Source of the DNA: Paenibacillus sp. V4I3
GTDB lineage: Bacteria; Bacillota; Bacilli; Paenibacillales; NBRC-103111
DNA length: 64,000 nucleotides
Assembly (NCBI RefSeq): GCF_030817215.1
Contig: NZ_JAUSZA010000001.1
Location: 2,206,501-2,270,500 of the forward strand
Direction of reading: 5' to 3'
Part shown: piece after piece, positions 60,802 through 64,000 of the stretch
How positions within the stretch are numbered: the stretch's first letter is position 1
Layout: every line of letters starts with the position of its first letter
Notes under the pieces: generated by a model
What the model saw: only the letters and a program-made list of their open reading frames with translations
What the model was told of the DNA's origin: nothing
Databases searched by the model: none
Position numbers and translations under genes: made by a program

Positions 60802-62372
60802 GTGTAACGACAGTCAAGAAGCCTCCTCGTACCAAGATCTATCTCATTGCCCTGATCATGGTGCTTTTCCTGATTGGGAGTATTTATCAGACAGATGCGA
60901 CACTGACGAAACTCGTTACCGGTACTCCGGAGATTCTTAAATTCATAGCCGAGATGTTTCCGCCGGATTGGCTGTTTTTCGCTGATATATGGAAGCCAAT
61001 GGCACAAACACTGCAGATGTCCATTATTGGTACAGCAATTGGAGCACTGTTTGCATTCCCGATGGCACTGCTAGCGGCTCGTAATGTTACTACGGCGCCA
61101 TGGTTGTTCTATCCATCTAGACTCATCATGAATCTATTCCGTACAATTCCAGATCTGCTCTACGCAGCACTTTTTGCCGTTTTGGTAGGCTTTGGCCCAA
61201 CGGCTGGTACACTTGCACTTATCTTCTTCACCTTTGGTATCATATCTAAGCTCTCTTACGAATCAACGGAAGCTATTGACCCGGGACCACTTGAGGCCAT
61301 GACAGCAGTTGGCGCCAACAAACTCAAACTCATTCGATTCGGCGTCATTCCTCAGGTTGCTCCTACGTACTTGGCTCATTTATTGTACACATTCGAAGTT
61401 AGTATTCGAGCCTCAGCCATTCTCGGATTAGTTGGCGCCGGTGGTATTGGCTTGCTGCTTAAAAACACGCTGGATCTGTTCCGTTACGATCAATCCTGTG
61501 CCATTGTTATTTATACCCTATTAGTTGTTGTTATTATTGATTTGGTCAGCACACGTTTCCGTTCCTATTTGCTAAAAGGAAGCGCGAAACCGATGTCAGC
61601 TTCGCGTGCAGCTACGTATAAGGTAGTAGGTTGGATTGCCGTTATTGCCTTATTCATATGGTCACTAACCGGCCTTGAGTTGACTGGCTTCCAACCAACG
61701 ACTTGGATTCTCACGAAATCCATGTTATCCGGTTTAGTACATCCTGACTGGGCTTATGTGTATATCCCAGAAGGGGAAGATTTACTTCGATCCTTGCTTG
61801 AAACCTTATCTATTTCCTACTTAGGAAACTTTGTTTCAGCGGTTGTCTGTATCCCGTTTGCCTTCTGGGCAGCAGCCAATATGAGCCGATTTCGTGCAGT
61901 ATCAGGCACTGGGAAATTGTTCTTAAGTGTCGTACGAACAATACCGGAGATTATTATGGCTTTGATCTTTATTAAAGCAGTAGGCCCTAATGCCTTTGCT
62001 GGGGTTATGGCATTAGGACTTCACTCCGTAGGGATGCTCGGCAAACTTTATGCAGAGGCCATTGAGAATATGGATATGGGACCTACGGAAGCCATGACAG
62101 CTGTGGGTGCAAACATCTGGCAGCGGATGGCGTTTGCCGTGGTGCCGCAGGTCATTCCCGATTTCATATCATACACCTTATATCGCTTTGAGATTAATGT
62201 CCGTTCAGCGACGTTGCTAGGTGTTATTGGTGCAGGTGGTATCGGTACGCCACTCATCTTCGCGCTCAACGCGAGGCAGTGGCCGCGAGTAGGTATCATC
62301 CTCATTGGTATTATTGTCACCGTCTCAGTCATTGACTACATCTCAGGTACACTCCGCAAACGCATTGTATGA
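60798..62372 (+). CDS. phnE: Phosphonate-type ABC permease, two PhnE domains fused
   Basis: A 524-residue membrane protein, twice the usual PhnE length of about 270. Two complete permease units are seen: the first with [21 protein letters not shown] near residue 170 and [10 protein letters not shown], the second with [21 protein letters not shown] near residue 425 and [10 protein letters not shown]. The halves are joined by a loop after [10 protein letters not shown]. Many Firmicutes carry phnE as two adjacent genes; here they are one chain with both halves of the channel in fixed ratio. It works with phnC (overlapping) and the PhnD-like protein at 63225. Confidence 0.92.
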   Translation: MSVTTVKKPPRTKIYLIALIMVLFLIGSIYQTDATLTKLVTGTPEILKFIAEMFPPDWLFFADIWKPMAQTLQMSIIGTAIGALFAFPMALLAARNVTTAPWLFYPSRLIMNLFRTIPDLLYAALFAVLVGFGPTAGTLALIFFTFGIISKLSYESTEAIDPGPLEAMTAVGANKLKLIRFGVIPQVAPTYLAHLLYTFEVSIRASAILGLVGAGGIGLLLKNTLDLFRYDQSCAIVIYTLLVVVIIDLVSTRFRSYLLKGSAKPMSASRAATYKVVGWIAVIALFIWSLTGLELTGFQPTTWILTKSMLSGLVHPDWAYVYIPEGEDLLRSLLETLSISYLGNFVSAVVCIPFAFWAAANMSRFRAVSGTGKLFLSVVRTIPEIIMALIFIKAVGPNAFAGVMALGLHSVGMLGKLYAEAIENMDMGPTEAMTAVGANIWQRMAFAVVPQVIPDFISYTLYRFEINVRSATLLGVIGAGGIGTPLIFALNARQWPRVGIILIGIIVTVSVIDYISGTLRKRIV

Positions 62373-62571
62373 GGACATGGGAAAGTCTTTACAAGTGAAT
62401 TTTCAGTTGAAAATAACTCCAACACCAGCTATTATAGTGGTTTTGGAGGCTTATTTGTTCATAAATGGGGGCTTTTATTTAGGATGGCCCATTTAGGGCA
62501 GTAACGTTTTTTTTTGTTTTGGGATAACAGGATAACGGTTTTCGCGGATTGTGGAAAAGATGAGTTGGAGA

Positions 62572-62753
62572 GTTGTATAACGTGCAACAATTTCTCGGTT
62601 TTCGTCAGGATTTGTTGAAGATGTTGCAGTTCATACAACAATTTAGCCGCATTAATATGCAGCATGATCAATGTTGGCGTAATTGTTGCATTTTCTGCAA
62701 CATTAAGCAACAAACCCGCGACTTTCTAGCCTAAAAGCTGTACAAAATACAAC
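62572..62753. repeat. Cluster B of the 17-nt palindromic repeat (four copies)
   Basis: Copies of GTTGYA-N5-TRCAAC at 62572-62588, 62623-62639 and 62685-62701, plus a variant (first bases GCTGTA) at 62737-62753. Start distances are 51, 62 and 52. The gap 62373-62784 holds no gene I can support and no clear terminator for phnE. Confidence 0.8.
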
Positions 62754-62784
62754 TTCCCTTGAGGGGATTTTTTTTATCTACGCA

Positions 62785-63033
62785 TTAGCTGTAATGCCTT
62801 CCTTGGGCTACCAAGCGGAGTGACCTACTTTCACGGTTGGTCTTTGATGGGGTGAATGAATCCAAGACCGGTTCTAACACCTCAATTTGTTCGATCAGCT
62901 CTATAGGAATCAGGACGTTATTCAATTTCAAAAGTCGAAAAGTAGGATAGTAATTTGTAATAACCCCCCTTATCTCGTCTTTACCGCACCGGATAGAGAC
63001 TTCTTTTTTGCAGCTAATAAGCATTTCGAACAT
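62785..63033 (-). CDS. Small protein of unknown function (82 residues)
   Basis: An 82-residue protein with a good ribosome site (GAGGTG, about nine bases before ATG 63033). The first 55 residues look like a small beta barrel (EVSIRCGKDEIRGVITNYYP, RLLKLNNVLIPIELIEQIEVLEP), followed by a Ser/Arg-rich polar tail. It shares the strand pattern of the 32743 protein. It lies alone between the repeat cluster and phnD. I do not recognise the family. Confidence 0.6.
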   Translation of the reverse strand: MFEMLISCKKEVSIRCGKDEIRGVITNYYPTFRLLKLNNVLIPIELIEQIEVLEPVLDSFTPSKTNRESRSLRLVAQGRHYS

Positions 63034-63160
63034 CCAATTTTCACCTCACTATGATATATGACAGGTCCAGGTAAACGTTTGTCATGCAAAAGTAAAAAAA
63101 AATTTACACGGACGTGCCACATTCATAGTATGCGAGGGAGGTTTGGAGTAGAATGCAAAA

Positions 63161-63204
63161 AAAATACCTCTACATAATTCGAAAGAATCATGTAGAGGTA
63201 TTTT
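63161..63204. terminator. Bidirectional terminator at the end of phnD
   Basis: AAAATACCTCTACAT and its exact complement flank a 14-base loop, with A and T runs on the two sides. It lies 21 bases after the phnD stop on the minus strand. Confidence 0.85.
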
Positions 63205-63224
63205 CATTTCACAGGAAACCAAGC

Positions 63225-64000
63225 TTATTTCAAGCCCATTTCTTTATTAACGCTGCGAACGATGTCGAATTTGGCATCGTCAGAAACTACATAGCCTTTG
63301 TGTGAATAAACATCGAAAATGATTTTTTGACCATCTGGGTCGTTACCAATAGCGATGAATGCGTCTTGGATTTTCTTTTTCCATGCTGCATCCATATCGG
63401 AACGAACAGCGATGGTATCATTTGGAATTTTGTCAGAGTAGCTAAGAACGCGAGTTTGTTTGAATACATCTGGATAATCTTTAGTCATATTCGTACGGAT
63501 GTCTTGGAATACGCCTACAGCGTCAACTTGACCGTTAAGAAGAGCGATAACTGCTTTATCATGGCCTTGGAATGGAACGCCAGTTACATCTTTAACTGGA
63601 TCTACGCCAGCTTTTTTCAGTACGAATCCTGGGTAAGTGTAACCAGCAGCGGATGTAACACCTTGCCAGCCCATTTTTTTGCCTTTCAGATCAGCAACTG
63701 ATTTGATTGGGGAATCCGCTTTAACTAGAATCTCTGATTTATAGAAATCAACTAGATCCTTCGTTGGTTGACCTGTTGCATCGTCAACGCCTAAGCGCGT
63801 TGCTTGTAAAAGCAGGTCTGCTGCTTTACGAGTGTCATGAGCAACAACGTAGTTGCTTGGAGGCAAGAAGCCAACATCCACTTGTTTGGAGGCCATTGCT
63901 TCGATAACAACGTTATAATCTGTTGATACAGAAACCTTAACTGGGATGCCAAGTTTGTCTTGAAGCAGTTTTTCAAGTGGCTTTGCTTTTGCTTCAAGCG
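63225..64000 (-). CDS. phnD: Phosphonate-type ABC transporter binding protein (partial, N-terminus outside window)
   Basis: The frame is open on the minus strand from the window edge to 63225, giving the last 258 residues of a PhnD-like binding protein. The N-terminal signal and first lobe start are missing. Recognisable parts are DYNVVIEAMASKQVDVGFLPPSNYV, GKKMGWQGVTSAAGYTYPGF and NDTIAVRSDMDAAWKKKIQDAF. It is transcribed toward phnCE from the other side (convergent), so the importer is encoded by two opposing units rather than a phnCDE operon. Confidence 0.9.
   Translation of the reverse strand, partial: LEAKAKPLEKLLQDKLGIPVKVSVSTDYNVVIEAMASKQVDVGFLPPSNYVVAHDTRKAADLLLQATRLGVDDATGQPTKDLVDFYKSEILVKADSPIKSVADLKGKKMGWQGVTSAAGYTYPGFVLKKAGVDPVKDVTGVPFQGHDKAVIALLNGQVDAVGVFQDIRTNMTKDYPDVFKQTRVLSYSDKIPNDTIAVRSDMDAAWKKKIQDAFIAIGNDPDGQKIIFDVYSHKGYVVSDDAKFDIVRSVNKEMGLK

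Overview
The window looks like chromosomal DNA of a spore-forming, soil-type member of the Paenibacillaceae (Paenibacillus or a close relative). The evidence is strong AGGAGG-type ribosome sites with frequent TTG and GTG starts, a GerP-type spore protein, YesM/YesN two-component pairs next to CUT1 sugar ABC importers without their own ATPase, many Gfo/Idh and sugar-isomerase genes, a secreted multi-domain beta-helix protein, and several stalk or dockerin-like extracellular proteins. No rRNA, tRNA, CRISPR array, phage or intact insertion sequence was seen.

Layout. 1-4200: a cut-off secreted dockerin-like protein, proline iminopeptidase, GerP-like protein, a putative zinc peptidase, a DinB protein and a PhnB-like protein. 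4444-16325: polysaccharide module 1, with a YesM/YesN sensor-regulator pair, a lipoprotein binding protein, two permeases, a heparinase II/III-type lyase, a GH106-like hydrolase and the stump of a lost downstream gene. 16537-17871: a soluble redoxin-chemoreceptor fusion. 18016-21043: two Gfo/Idh dehydrogenases divergent from an AraC regulator. 21348-23973: L-serine dehydratase (two subunits) and an NlpC/P60 lipoprotein. 24025-32988: a sulfonate module (TauD, flavin monooxygenase, SsuCBA) whose binding-protein gene is frameshifted, divergent from an unusual regulator that joins a helix-turn-helix to a cytoplasmic binding-protein-like domain, followed by a molybdopterin oxidoreductase. 33274-33987: a 112-bp tandem repeat array. 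34193-38426: a 1132-residue secreted beta-helix protein and an AlkD-like repair protein. 38511-41095: a putative cysteate synthase plus an alpha-oxoamine synthase, under a promoter with a good cre site. 41303-43890: DUF421 protein, stalk protein, and queF with a preQ1-I riboswitch. 44212-54953: carbohydrate module 2, with a membrane AraC sensor, binding protein, two permeases, a TIM-barrel isomerase, an MFS-ROK transporter-kinase fusion and an unknown 555-residue protein. 55067-59854: thyA-dfrA, a YcnI-type copper protein, a LiaRS/NreBC-like two-component pair and a nickel/cobalt permease. 60028-64000: phosphonate-type importer genes phnC and a fused phnE, with phnD convergent and cut by the window edge.

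The two carbohydrate modules show parallel design: sensor/regulator, abundant lipoprotein binding protein, an intergenic hairpin without a U tract, then less abundant permeases and catabolic enzymes. The shared MsmX-type ATPase is not in the window. The sulfonate uptake and desulfonation genes and the putative cysteate-using pair suggest unusually rich organosulfonate metabolism.

The most notable novelties are the HTH-binding-protein fusion regulator, the redoxin-MCP fusion, the MFS-ROK fusion, the cysteate synthase/oxoamine synthase pair (possible sulfonolipid or capnine-like pathway in a Gram-positive), the 112-bp repeat array, and seven copies of a 17-nt palindrome spaced about 51 bp apart in two distant intergenic clusters. 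All assignments are from reading motifs; no database search was run.
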